This document shows, in pieces, positions 25,935-35,600 of a DNA stretch of 35,655 nt. Every line of letters begins with the position of its first letter. The stretch's first letter is position 1. The DNA is from an uncultured bacterium (GTDB lineage Bacteria; Verrucomicrobiota; Lentisphaeria; Oligosphaerales; Oligosphaeraceae), in contig CACYQT010000045.1 in NCBI GenBank assembly GCA_902776645.1, positions 1 through 35,655 of the forward strand. The letters are read 5' to 3'. Made by a program: the position numbers and the translations under genes. The notes under the pieces are model-generated. The model was not told where the DNA came from. It was given only the letters and a program-made list of their open reading frames with translations, and ran no database searches.

Positions 25935-27956
25935 TCACTTTTCAGACGGCACCACGATGCCGCGCATGATGATGTTCTGGCAGAACAGGAAGATCAGGAA
26001 TGTCGGTATCGCGGCGATCACCAGCGACGCGTACATCACCGCCTGCCCGCTCTGCTGCTGCAGTTCATACAGCCACACCATCATCGTCCACATCCGTCGG
26101 TCCTGGCAGACGACGAACGCGAACATGAAATTCGAATACGCCGCCGTGAACGCGTTCAGCGCGACGACGGCCAGAATCGGCTTGGAAAGCCCCATCGTGA
26201 TCTGCCAGAAAAGCACCCATTCGTTCGCGCCGTCCAGCTGCGCGCTTTCATACAGCTCCTGCGGCAGCGAATCGAAGAAGCCTTTCAGCAGGAAAATCGA
26301 ATAGCCGTTCGCCATGCCCGGCAGGATCAGCGCCGCGAACGTGTTCAATAAATTGAACTGCCGCAGCATGATGAAACTCGGAATCGCCGTCACCATCGGG
26401 GGGAACGTCATCGTGCACATCAAAAACAGCAGGATCTTGTACGACGACGGCATGCGGAAACGGCTCATCGCGTACGCCGCCAGCGGATTCACCAGCAGGG
26501 CCGTCACGATCGCCAACGCGCAATACAGCACCGTATTGAAGATGCCGCGGCCATGGAACAGCATGTATTCCGCCACCGCCTTGTAGTTGCGTGTCGTGAA
26601 CTCCCACCGCAGCTCCTTCAGATGCTTTTTGAAGTACGACAAATGCAAGTCCTTCTGCGGCATGGCGATATCGGCCTTTTTCTCCCAATGCGTGCCGAAT
26701 TTTCCGTTCATCGTCTCAATGCTTCCATGACGGGCCATCATCCAGTCCTGAAAGAGAAATTCAACGCTGTAGATCTCCAGACTTTTGAGCGGCGCCGCAT
26801 AGAGACGGCCGTCCAGCGGATCCTTGTAGCCGGTCAGGAAGGCATCCCAATCCGATGCCACAAGTCCAAGGCTTGGAGGGATTTCGCTAAAAGGAACAGC
26901 GTCGATGGACGCATACGCCGTCCCGCAGTCGCGATTGAAAGCGGCCAGGCCGCCTGGCCGCGCGGCGATTTCACGTCGCGCGGCTTCGACGTTGCCCACG
27001 TACACGGGAACGTCGTCAAAAGACGAATAAGACGTGCCGTAGCGGAGATTCAACGTCTTGACGTCCAGATACTTCGCTTTCAGCATCCCATGGTATTCCG
27101 TCAACGCCGTGCCATTGACGCGAATCCACTGGCTGGCCAGCGTCTCCCGCACGAATCGCTCCCAATCGTCCTGTTCCTGCGGCGTACCGTCCGCCGGCCA
27201 GCGGCGCGGCAGCGTGATCTGCCCCCACGTCCGGTAGTTCGTCTGATGCCTCATGTTGAACCGCGAAAGAACGGTCGTATACTGCGTCTTCAGAAACTGC
27301 TTCTTGTAGAAGCCCTGCGGCGAAAAATAATACCGCAACCCGTAGGGCCGCTCTACCAGAAATTCCGTCAGGAATGTCGCAAATGGCGTATCCTGAGGCT
27401 TTTCCCGTCGCATTAGAATGCACGGCACCGGAATATAGACACTGTACCACCCTGCGAAATCCGTGCCCAGATTGCGGTTCACATCCTCTATCTTCCGACC
27501 GTACTTCTCCTGCATGCGATGCTTGAATTCACGCAGCGCGGACGGAATCGTCCGCGACAGCTGCGTGCTCAGATAGCCGACCGCGAACGAATACAACGGC
27601 AATCGCGTCTCATCCAGAAACGTCTCCCATTCATGGGCGAGCGCCTCGTTCGGTTCGCCATAGTCGGCCAGCCTGTCAAACGACGTCTCGTCAAGATCAT
27701 ATGCCGTATTCAAATCCTGAAGCCGTTCATTGAAAAGCCCTTCCAGATGCTTGCGGCACATCCACGCGTCATCGTGCCAGAATTTCGGCATGGCGTCGAA
27801 ATAGCGGATGTCCATCGCGCTTTTCGTGCTGCCGGAAAGCATCAGCAGAAACGGATAGACCATGGTCGCCCCGCCGGCGATGAGAAACAGATACATCACC
27901 AGAAAAAGCAGCCTGACCTTCCAGGACTTTCTTCCTATTGCCGAAATAATCGCCAT
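25935..27956 (-). CDS. Carbohydrate ABC transporter permease (MalG type) with ~420-aa periplasmic insertion
   Basis: The 673-aa protein has the first membrane span at about residues 15-38 and the remaining MalG-like core from about 470. The ATPase-docking EAA loop is ELYESAQLDGANEWVLFWQITMG (about 567-590). Ordinary MalG relatives are ~280 aa; the excess is one insertion (about 45-465) in the first periplasmic loop. It contains six copies of an ~18-residue motif, N...GT.Y..(F/W)...P, at about 82-99, 159-176, 233-250, 302-319, 340-357 and 416-433. The insertion may bind the substrate glycan or the binding-protein domain of the partner permease. No ATPase gene is in the window. Confidence 0.88.
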   Translation of the reverse strand: MAIISAIGRKSWKVRLLFLVMYLFLIAGGATMVYPFLLMLSGSTKSAMDIRYFDAMPKFWHDDAWMCRKHLEGLFNERLQDLNTAYDLDETSFDRLADYGEPNEALAHEWETFLDETRLPLYSFAVGYLSTQLSRTIPSALREFKHRMQEKYGRKIEDVNRNLGTDFAGWYSVYIPVPCILMRREKPQDTPFATFLTEFLVERPYGLRYYFSPQGFYKKQFLKTQYTTVLSRFNMRHQTNYRTWGQITLPRRWPADGTPQEQDDWERFVRETLASQWIRVNGTALTEYHGMLKAKYLDVKTLNLRYGTSYSSFDDVPVYVGNVEAARREIAARPGGLAAFNRDCGTAYASIDAVPFSEIPPSLGLVASDWDAFLTGYKDPLDGRLYAAPLKSLEIYSVEFLFQDWMMARHGSIETMNGKFGTHWEKKADIAMPQKDLHLSYFKKHLKELRWEFTTRNYKAVAEYMLFHGRGIFNTVLYCALAIVTALLVNPLAAYAMSRFRMPSSYKILLFLMCTMTFPPMVTAIPSFIMLRQFNLLNTFAALILPGMANGYSIFLLKGFFDSLPQELYESAQLDGANEWVLFWQITMGLSKPILAVVALNAFTAAYSNFMFAFVVCQDRRMWTMMVWLYELQQQSGQAVMYASLVIAAIPTFLIFLFCQNIIMRGIVVPSEK

Positions 27957-28016
27957 GACCTTTTTTACCTTGCAACCACCATTACTGTTTCATATCCAAT
28001 GTGTTGAACGTCTTTC

Positions 28017-28084
28017 AACGGCGGAGATGCCGCTGTCGCCCACGACGGCGAGACACCGTCGTTACTTTCAACGCCGTCGCTACT
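28017..28084 (-). repeat. Diverged GTAGCGACGGCG-family repeats overlapping the stop codon of the fused transporter gene
   Basis: On the minus strand the copies read GTAGCGACGGCG, GTAACGACGGTG-TCTCGCCGTC and GGCGACAGCGGCATCTCCGCCGTTG. The first copy contains the TAG stop (28082-28080) of the upstream coding sequence. It matches the array at 12473-12536 in its CGACGGCG/CGCCGT core. Confidence 0.8.
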
Positions 28085-31000
28085 TCTTCGAATCCGTCGC
28101 CTTGAACTCCAGTTTCGAAAGGATCTGCAACTGATAGACCGTGAAGCCGATCAGCATGAAACCGAGCACCCACGCCATCGCCGTGGCGGGGCCGAAATTC
28201 AAGTATAGATACGCCTTGTAGAAAATGTGCAGTTCAGCCACCTCCGTCTGGTTCGCGCCGCCCGTCATCGCCAGAATGAACGACGTACTCGCCCACGAAC
28301 TGATGAAAACACCCACGAACTGGATGATCAGCAACGGCTTCAGTATCGGCAGGACGACGAACAGGATCTTGTCGGCGAATGTCGCCCCGTCGATGTCCGC
28401 CGCTTCATAGAACTCGTCGGAAATGCCTTTCAACGCGGCCAGATAAATGAGACAGCCGGGCCCCATGCCCGCCCAGATCATCGGTAGCACGCAGCAGATC
28501 ATCGCCGTGCCCGGATCGTCCAGCCAGCGGTACGGATTCTTCATGCATTGGAACAACCGCAGGAAAAGCCGCATCGGATATTTCCAGTCATTTGAATACC
28601 TGTAGGATGCGAGAATGGCAAACGTTCCGAGAATGACGATGGCGAAATAGGCCAGCCCGATGGATGTGCGCCCTTTGGCGAAGGAAAGGCCGGCCAGAAA
28701 CAACATGACCACGCCGGACAGAATAAGCACGCCGTAAAAAACGATGTTCCAGCGGACAAGCGTCGCCGCCGGCCAGTCCAGCTCCTCCATGCGGAGGATC
28801 GGCGTCGCGAATGAAAAGAAGAAAAAGTAAAGGACAAGCCCTGCCAGCAGGCATAGCAGCCCGCCGAGATAGTTTTCGTGCAGGAACAGCCGTTTTCCGA
28901 AAAAGAGCAGAATGTAGAAGAAAAGCACCGCCAGACCGATGTACGCGATGGCGGGCAGCTTCAGCATGATGGCGTTCAGGACGCCGTATTCCGTCTTCTC
29001 GTAGAAGGAACGCCACAGGTAGATGACCACCAGCCCCGTGATGACGGCCGGAAGATAGAACACGGTGCGGAAGAACACTTTGCCGCGCGGAATCTCCTGC
29101 AGCAGGACGGCCAGGATCACCGGCGGCAGGAAGGTCAGCGTGATGACCAGGAAGCAGTAGCGGATGGAATTCCAGACGGAGCGCCACCATTCGCCGTCCC
29201 ACAGGACGTTGCCGAAATTGTCCAGCCAGACCCATTGCGAACCGCCCATGATCCGGTAGTCCTGCAACGCCATCACGGATCCCATCAATAATGGAATGTA
29301 CCGCCACAGCAAAATGGAAAGCACGGCAGGCAAGAGACATAGATAAGCCCAGCGGTATTTCACAAAGCCCCATGAACGAAGCTCCACGCCTGCGATTTTC
29401 GGCGGCGTGAACACTTTGATGACTTTCCGGAAGACTAGCGCGAACGCGACGACGATGGCCGCCATCACGGCGGCCGCGGCCGTCCGCCGCATCCTCCGCT
29501 CCTGCGGCGACAGGATGCCGAGCATCTTCTCGTTCGCGTCGGCAACGCCTGTCACCAGCAGTTTCTTCAGAATCTCGTGCCGTTTTCCAAGAAGCGTTGC
29601 CGTGGCGCGCTTCATGCTTGTCGCGCTGCTCAACGGCAGTTCGCCGCCCATCGCCATCGCCTCCGCCTTCTCCAGCGGCTTCGTCATCTGGTAATACACG
29701 AGATTGCAGTTCTTTCCATATGGTTCGGGCATGCCTGTGTCGATCGCGATCTTGAACGTGTCCTCCCATCCCGCAGGGGCCAGACGGATCATGTCCTCAT
29801 AGCCGAACTGCCGCAGATAGTCCGGATTGATGAAACGCCCCAAACCGCCTTCGACCATGACGCGCGTGTAGATTTCCACGCCTTCCTTCGATTCGCAGAA
29901 TCTCATGTACTCCCATGCGGCGTCACGGACGACCGGATTGTCGCATCCCGCGAAAATCCCCTGCATGCGCGAATTCAGTTCGCCGCCGCGATGGCGCACG
30001 CCGTTCTTGTCCGGATAGCCCAGCGGCACGGGAACCATGCCGACGGTGTCCGGATCGATGGTCGCGAACAACCGTGCATCGATATAGGTCGGAAAGAATC
30101 CTATCTGGCCGAGCTCCCACTTCTGGTCGGAATCCGTCTCCTTCGTCGCGTAGCCATAGCGGTCACGGCCGTCCAGCGGATCGCGCCAATGTTCCGACGT
30201 GAGGCGGACATAGAAGTCCAGCGCCGTCACCGCTTCGTCAGAATCGAACGTCGCCGTCCATTCGTCCTTCTCCGCGTCATAGGCCATGACATCGCCGCCG
30301 GCGGACCAGAGGAACGTGACCCAATACCAGCTCTCGTCCTTTCCTTTGCCGAAACGGATGCCGTAGGTCCCCTCCGCGGGATGCGTGATCTTCCGGCAGG
30401 CGTCGAACAAATCCTCCCATGTCCAGTCGGGCTTCGGCTCCGCCACGCCGTATTTCGCCAGCAGATCCTTCCTGTAGAGGAAGACCTTGCCGAGCAGGCC
30501 GCCCGTCGGCATCGCCCACACATGCTCGCCGCCGGGCCCTTTCCGCCTCACGACCGGCATGACTTTTTCATGGTAGATGAACGAACGCTCGTCGTCGTCC
30601 ATGCCCGTGAAATAACCATCTTCCGCCTTGTCAAGCGGATAGAGGAACCCCTCCTGGATATACGTGTCCGATTGACGGAAATTGACGTACATGATGTCCG
30701 GCGCCACGCCGCCCGCAATCGCCATCAATGGCCCTGAATCCAGTCCAGTCCCTTCCACCTGGATGCCGCTCCGCGGTACAAGCTCCACCATGACGTTCCC
30801 CCAGTCGAATTTGCCGTATTTGTCCGGATCCGCTTCGTAACGCGCACGGTACTTTTTCTGCACGATCTGCGGATACTGTTTCACAAACTCCTTCATGACT
30901 GCCACTTGCGCACGCGTGTTCGTGTCCGTGCGCGTTGGATCCGGAAGGCTCCACGCGACGACCGTCACGACCGTCTTGCGCACCCGCACGCCGCTTTCTT

Positions 31001-31088
31001 CAACGACGTCGCGGCTTTCGACCTTTCCGCCTTGAAGGCGGCAGGCCAAAAGCAACAGGAGAATGGAATATGACAACAACGATTTCAT
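28080..31088 (-). CDS. Fused solute-binding protein and MalF-type ABC permease, 1002 aa
   Basis: The start is ATG 31088; the longer frame to 31361 runs into repeats and the upstream gene. Residues 1-16 look like a lipoprotein signal (LLLLAC, lipidated C16). Residues ~35-505 match bacterial extracellular sugar-binding proteins (e.g. GGVAPDIMYV, TWEDLFDACRKI). A hydrophobic span at about 536-556 then takes the chain into the cytoplasm, where a MalF-like permease begins. Its EAA loop is EFYEAADIDGATFADKILFVVLPIL (about 892-916). Extra hydrophobic segments (about 715-830) sit inside the permease. The fusion fixes one binding domain to one importer. No strong ribosome site is seen. Confidence 0.9.
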   Translation of the reverse strand: MKSLLSYSILLLLLACRLQGGKVESRDVVEESGVRVRKTVVTVVAWSLPDPTRTDTNTRAQVAVMKEFVKQYPQIVQKKYRARYEADPDKYGKFDWGNVMVELVPRSGIQVEGTGLDSGPLMAIAGGVAPDIMYVNFRQSDTYIQEGFLYPLDKAEDGYFTGMDDDERSFIYHEKVMPVVRRKGPGGEHVWAMPTGGLLGKVFLYRKDLLAKYGVAEPKPDWTWEDLFDACRKITHPAEGTYGIRFGKGKDESWYWVTFLWSAGGDVMAYDAEKDEWTATFDSDEAVTALDFYVRLTSEHWRDPLDGRDRYGYATKETDSDQKWELGQIGFFPTYIDARLFATIDPDTVGMVPVPLGYPDKNGVRHRGGELNSRMQGIFAGCDNPVVRDAAWEYMRFCESKEGVEIYTRVMVEGGLGRFINPDYLRQFGYEDMIRLAPAGWEDTFKIAIDTGMPEPYGKNCNLVYYQMTKPLEKAEAMAMGGELPLSSATSMKRATATLLGKRHEILKKLLVTGVADANEKMLGILSPQERRMRRTAAAAVMAAIVVAFALVFRKVIKVFTPPKIAGVELRSWGFVKYRWAYLCLLPAVLSILLWRYIPLLMGSVMALQDYRIMGGSQWVWLDNFGNVLWDGEWWRSVWNSIRYCFLVITLTFLPPVILAVLLQEIPRGKVFFRTVFYLPAVITGLVVIYLWRSFYEKTEYGVLNAIMLKLPAIAYIGLAVLFFYILLFFGKRLFLHENYLGGLLCLLAGLVLYFFFFSFATPILRMEELDWPAATLVRWNIVFYGVLILSGVVMLFLAGLSFAKGRTSIGLAYFAIVILGTFAILASYRYSNDWKYPMRLFLRLFQCMKNPYRWLDDPGTAMICCVLPMIWAGMGPGCLIYLAALKGISDEFYEAADIDGATFADKILFVVLPILKPLLIIQFVGVFISSWASTSFILAMTGGANQTEVAELHIFYKAYLYLNFGPATAMAWVLGFMLIGFTVYQLQILSKLEFKATDSKK

Positions 31089-31143
31089 GAATTGTTTGGG
31101 AACAACAGTTTTCTTCGTCAAATATTTTAATTCCGACAACTGC

Positions 31144-31171
31144 CCACTAACCACTAACCACTGACCACTAA
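31144..31171 (-). repeat. Heptanucleotide repeat TTAGTGG, 4 units, abutting the oxidoreductase stop
   Basis: Minus-strand units are TTAGTGG, TCAGTGG, TTAGTGG, TTAGTGG (31171 down to 31144). The first unit starts at the base next to the TGA stop (31174-31172). Confidence 0.9.
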
Positions 31172-32482
31172 TCACTTGTAATTCGGCAGGAAGGCCCCCA
31201 TGTCCAGCAGACGTTTCTGCAGGACATGGACATCGATGCCGCGGATGTCCGTCGCCTTGTCCAAGGCCTCGCAAGCGGCCATGCCGGCGGCCTGCCCCGT
31301 GATGTAGCAGCCCGGCATGACGCGGACGGAGCCCTGCAGTTTGCGGTCCGTGCTGATGCAACGGCCCGCGACCAGCACGTTGTCCAGATTGCGCGGCGTC
31401 AGCGTACGGTACGGGATGCCGTAGCTCTCGCCTTTTCCATAGCGGCCTGTTTTGCCGAATTCCTTTTCGAAAGCCGCGTACAGTTTCGGATCCGGCTTGG
31501 ACGGATGGATGTCGACGGGATAGCAGTAGCGGCCGATTTCGTCGTCGAAGACGGCCCGCGCCGTGAAATCCGCCATGTCCAGAACATAATCGCCCATGAT
31601 GCGGCGGCTTTCGCGGATGCCCATCAACGCTCCAGTCTGGAGCAACGTAACATTCTCGAAACCAGGAATGTACTTCTTGTAGAACGCCTCGAATTCCGGC
31701 ATCATCTTGCGGCCGGCGATCAGATGCTCCGTCAGCGACTGCTCGTCCAACGCGTCGATGCCGAAGGCATGGCCCATGTTGCCGCCCGCCGTATGCTCGC
31801 CGATGCGGAACATGCCGGAATGGTGCGGATCGTTCACCGTGAAGATGCCGCCGTCTTCGAATGCGCGCATCAGCTGCTCATGGACGTTCACGGGATTCTG
31901 CTGACGGCGCTCGTAGTCGATGTAGCCCCACAGGCTGCACAACGTGCCCGGCATCGTCTCCTCCTTCTCGAATGGCGCACCCGCCCATGCGCAGATGTCG
32001 CCGTCGCCCGTGCCGTCGATGACCATCTTCGCCTCGATGGCGAAAAATCCGCTCTTCGCATGGCAGATCAGCTGTTTGACGGAATGCCCTTCCATCACGA
32101 CATCGACGACCTGCGTCATCAGCGAAAGCTTCACGCCGGCCTCCGTCAGCAGCTTGTCGTACAGCCGTTTCATCAACTCCGCGGGACATCCCATCCTGTT
32201 GGCGGCCAGAGTTTTCGCATCTTTCATCGCGTTGAGCTTGTCATAGATTTCACGGCCAATGCCGCCCGCGAGGAAGTTCACACCGTCACCGAATGTCATG
32301 AACACAGGCACGAGGCCGCTGGTTCCCATGCCGCCGAAACAGGCCTCTCCCTCCGCGAGAAAAACGCTTTTACCCGCTCGCGCGGCGACCAACGCCGCGG
32401 CGACACCGGCCGGACCGCCGCCCGCCACGAATACATCGACCGATTGACGGACTTCTATTTTCTTCTGATACAGAAACGACAT
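31172..32482 (-). CDS. FAD-dependent oxidoreductase (FAD_oxidored-type), 436 aa
   Basis: The N-terminus carries the dinucleotide-binding GGGPAG (residues 21-26) and a following acidic residue (E44). GTSGLVPVFM and the C-terminal NVLVAGRCIS...G..R..PGCYITGQAAG segment are typical of the PF12831-type oxidoreductases that PVC genomes place beside glycan genes. The start is ATG 32482, with AAGGAG (32488-32493) 5 bases upstream; a TTG at 32512 would also extend it. No signal peptide is seen. It is the first gene of the minus-strand transporter cluster. A sugar or glycan substrate is inferred from context, not from motifs. Confidence 0.87.
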   Translation of the reverse strand: MSFLYQKKIEVRQSVDVFVAGGGPAGVAAALVAARAGKSVFLAEGEACFGGMGTSGLVPVFMTFGDGVNFLAGGIGREIYDKLNAMKDAKTLAANRMGCPAELMKRLYDKLLTEAGVKLSLMTQVVDVVMEGHSVKQLICHAKSGFFAIEAKMVIDGTGDGDICAWAGAPFEKEETMPGTLCSLWGYIDYERRQQNPVNVHEQLMRAFEDGGIFTVNDPHHSGMFRIGEHTAGGNMGHAFGIDALDEQSLTEHLIAGRKMMPEFEAFYKKYIPGFENVTLLQTGALMGIRESRRIMGDYVLDMADFTARAVFDDEIGRYCYPVDIHPSKPDPKLYAAFEKEFGKTGRYGKGESYGIPYRTLTPRNLDNVLVAGRCISTDRKLQGSVRVMPGCYITGQAAGMAACEALDKATDIRGIDVHVLQKRLLDMGAFLPNYK

Positions 32483-32487
32483 GGCTG

Positions 32488-32493
32488 CTCCTT
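32488..32493 (-). promoter_or_regulatory. Ribosome binding site deciding the start of the FAD oxidoreductase
   Basis: AAGGAG on the minus strand lies 5 bases before ATG 32482. Confidence 0.7.
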
Positions 32494-32533
32494 CGCCCGG
32501 CCTTCCGGACAATTTTTTATTAATAATTCATAT

Positions 32534-32562
32534 TTTACATCAACGCTTTGTTGAAATATACA
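32534..32562 (+). promoter_or_regulatory. Possible promoter for the GH2-like gene
   Basis: TTTACA (32534-32539), 17 bases, TATACA (32557-32562), in the AT-rich divergent region about 60 bp before the ATG. The match and spacing are good, but no regulator site is evident. Confidence 0.45.
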
Positions 32563-32623
32563 CCCTTATACAATAATTTATATAGATACAACCGTGAAAT
32601 GCATCCATTTTTTTGACCATAAC

Positions 32624-35600
32624 ATGAAAATCATCTTTTATTTCTTCTTTCTTCTGACGGCGGCGCTGTTCGCACAGCAGCTCGTCGTCAACCCCGACTT
32701 ATCCGAACTGGACGAAAAAGGGAAGCCCATCGGCTGGAAATGCGACACTGTCGTGCGCATCATACCGGACGCGGACGGCATGAACAAGGCGGTCATCCTG
32801 AACGCCCGCAACGCCGGCCTGTCGCAAGATCTTAATCTCAAGCCGGAATACGCCCATCTAGAACTCGACTTCTGGATGAGAACCACGGACGTCGTCCAAG
32901 GGGAGGAGAACTGGCATACGGCCCGCCTCGCCATGGCCTTCTATGACGCGGACGGCAAACAGGTCGGCGGCTGGCCGCGCGTTTTCGGCTGGACCGGCAC
33001 GTCTGAATGGCGCCATTGCATCCGCCGCTACATCATTCCGAAAGGCGCCGTGAAGCTTCACTTCAACGCCTCCCTGTTCGCGCCTTCCGGTTTGGTCGAA
33101 TTCAAAAACATCAAGTTCACCGTGACCGCCTATCGTCTGGACAAGCCCGCCAACGCCCCGTGCCCCATGCACGAAGAGGCCGCGCAGTCGATCGAGGACG
33201 CCTGGACACGCACGACGCCGACACGCGAAAGTATCTCCATGAACGGCCTTTGGCAATTCCGCCCCGTCCTCTCCGAAGCCGCCGCGGCGGACGGAAAGGA
33301 CACGTCGAAAAAGGCGGAGGACATCATCCCCGCGAACGACGACTGCTGGGGATGGTTCAAGCTGCCCGCCATCTGGCCGGACCGCTGGGACGACGACGAG
33401 GCTTACCAGTCACCGATTCTCGCGCAGTATCTGGAGGACAATTTTCTCACGAAGGAAAACGCCGTTCCCGAAAAGGCGTGGTACAAACGCACGATCAACG
33501 TCCCCCCGCATTGGGAGGGGCGCCAGATCGTCATGGATTTCTCGCTGGTCAACACGCATGCGAAAGTGTTCGTGGACAACGTGAAGGCCGGCGACGTGTG
33601 GTTCCCCGGCGGCGAAGTCGATCTGACCGACAAGCTCATTCCCGGCAGACGCCAGTCCATCGCGATTCTCGTCGAAGCCATCCCGTTGTCAGACACGATG
33701 GACGCGTTCATGGCGCCGGACCGCATCGTCAAAGACAAGGCCGTCGTCAAGAACAAAGGCATCAACGGCGACGTGTTTCTCATTTCCCGCCCCAAAGGGC
33801 AGCGGATCGCCTTCGTCCAGGCCATCCCGTCCGTCAAAAACGGCACGATCACCTTCCGGACGGATCTGGAGGACGCCGCCAACGTCCCCTACAAAATCGC
33901 CGCGGACGTGACGCTTCCGGACGGCTCCGTCAAAACCTTCAGCCAGAAGCTTCCGTCCATCCCGAACGAAAACAACTCCATCGTCCTCACATCCGAATGG
34001 AAAAAGGCCCCGCTCTGGGAACTGGACGACCCGCAGCTGCTCACGGCGTCCGTCTCCCTCTATTCCGCCGACGGCCTTACGCTCATCGATCGCACAATCC
34101 CCTTCACGTTCGGATTCCGCGAATTCGAGGCACGCGGCAAGGACCTGTATCTCAACGGCTTGCCAATCCACCTCCGCGCCCTCCACTGCGAGGCGGGAAC
34201 GTCCATCGGCGTCGAATGCTCCGCAGAACCGGAAGCGGCGGAAATGCTCCGCCGCATGCGCCAATATGGCTTCAACTTCCTGATCAACGCACACTACAAC
34301 TTCAACTTCGGCGCCATGAACTATCTGGAAGGCCTGCTCCGGGCCGCGGAGAAAAACGGCTTCCTCATGTCCTTCTCGCTGCCGCATCTGAACCAATTCG
34401 GCTGGAAGCTCGATGATTTGAGCGTGCGCAACCGCTTCACATGGATGACGCGCTCCATCATCCGCAAGGTCGCCAACAATCCCGCCGTCGTCATGTACGC
34501 CATGAACCACAATTCATGCGGCTACTACGGCGACCAGAACCCGTTGAAGATCGACGGCAAATACCGCCGGGAGACGGATGAAGACACCGAGTTCCCGCTG
34601 CCCGGAAACCGCCGCAACCAGGCCTCCCACGCGGAGAAAATCGTCAAATCGATTGATCCGACACGCCTCGTATACCACCACGAATCCGGCAATCTGGGGG
34701 ATCTCCACAGCGTCAACATCTATCTTAACTGGGCGCCTTTGCAGGAGCGTTCCGACTGGATGAAACACTGGGCGGCCAACGGCGTCAAACCGGTCTTCTT
34801 CGTTGAATGGGGCCTGCCCCACATCTCCAGCTGGTCAAGCTACCGCGGCCCCGCGTTCATCTGGCGGACGAAGGCCTTCCAAAGCCTCTGGGCCACCGAA
34901 TACGCCGCGGCCGAACTTGGCGAAGACGCCTACCGCCAGGCCTCCGTTTTCGGCGGCGACGCCATCGCGCATGAGCAGAAGCTTTGGGAGACAAAACAGC
35001 CGTTCGCATGGTCCGAACTCAACAAACCGGTCTCGAAATATCCGTTCTACCATCAGGTCATGGCGAAATACGCGACGGACAACTGGCGTTCCCACAGGAC
35101 TTTCGGCGTCTCCGCCATGCTTCCATGGGATCAGGGCGCCCTCTGGAAAACTCCCAAGAACGTCAATCCCAAAGCCATTGTGAACGACCTCAGCGTCCTG
35201 AAGCAGCCAGGCCTCTTCCCTGACAGGATGAACGCGATGCCGTCGCAGTTCATCTACGGGAAAACGGCTCCGGAAGGTTGGGAGCCGACAGCGCTCGGAG
35301 AAGCCTTCCTCCGTTGGAACCAAGACACTTGCGCGTTCATCGGAGGGGCCGATGAAGATTACACGTTGAATTCCGTCACGGACAAGACGCACAGCTACCG
35401 GCAGGGCGAAACCATCCGGAAGACCATTGTGCTCATCAACGATACACGCAAGACGCGTGTCGTCACCGTTGACTGGCGTTGCCAAAGCATCCGCAAGTCC
35501 TTCAAAGCCAAACTGAAGCCCGGCACGGTCGCCACCTACCCAATCTCCTGCACCGTCGGCGACTCCGGCCTGGAGACCCATACGTTCGGCTCGCGCATCA

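Noticed and set aside
29577..30737. 386-aa plus-strand frame
   Set aside because: It is antisense to the fused transporter and has no domain or membrane pattern of its own.
31089..31361. N-terminal extension of the fused transporter frame
   Set aside because: It overlaps the end of the oxidoreductase gene and the TTAGTGG repeats, and gives a His/Arg/Gly-rich sequence before the clear signal peptide at 31088.
31226..32554. 442-aa plus-strand frame
   Set aside because: It is antisense to the FAD oxidoreductase, which has clear cofactor motifs and a ribosome site.
33007..34416. 469-aa plus-strand frame in another phase
   Set aside because: It lies inside the GH2-like gene, whose own frame carries the signal peptide and GH2 motifs. 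The product is Arg/Pro/His-rich.
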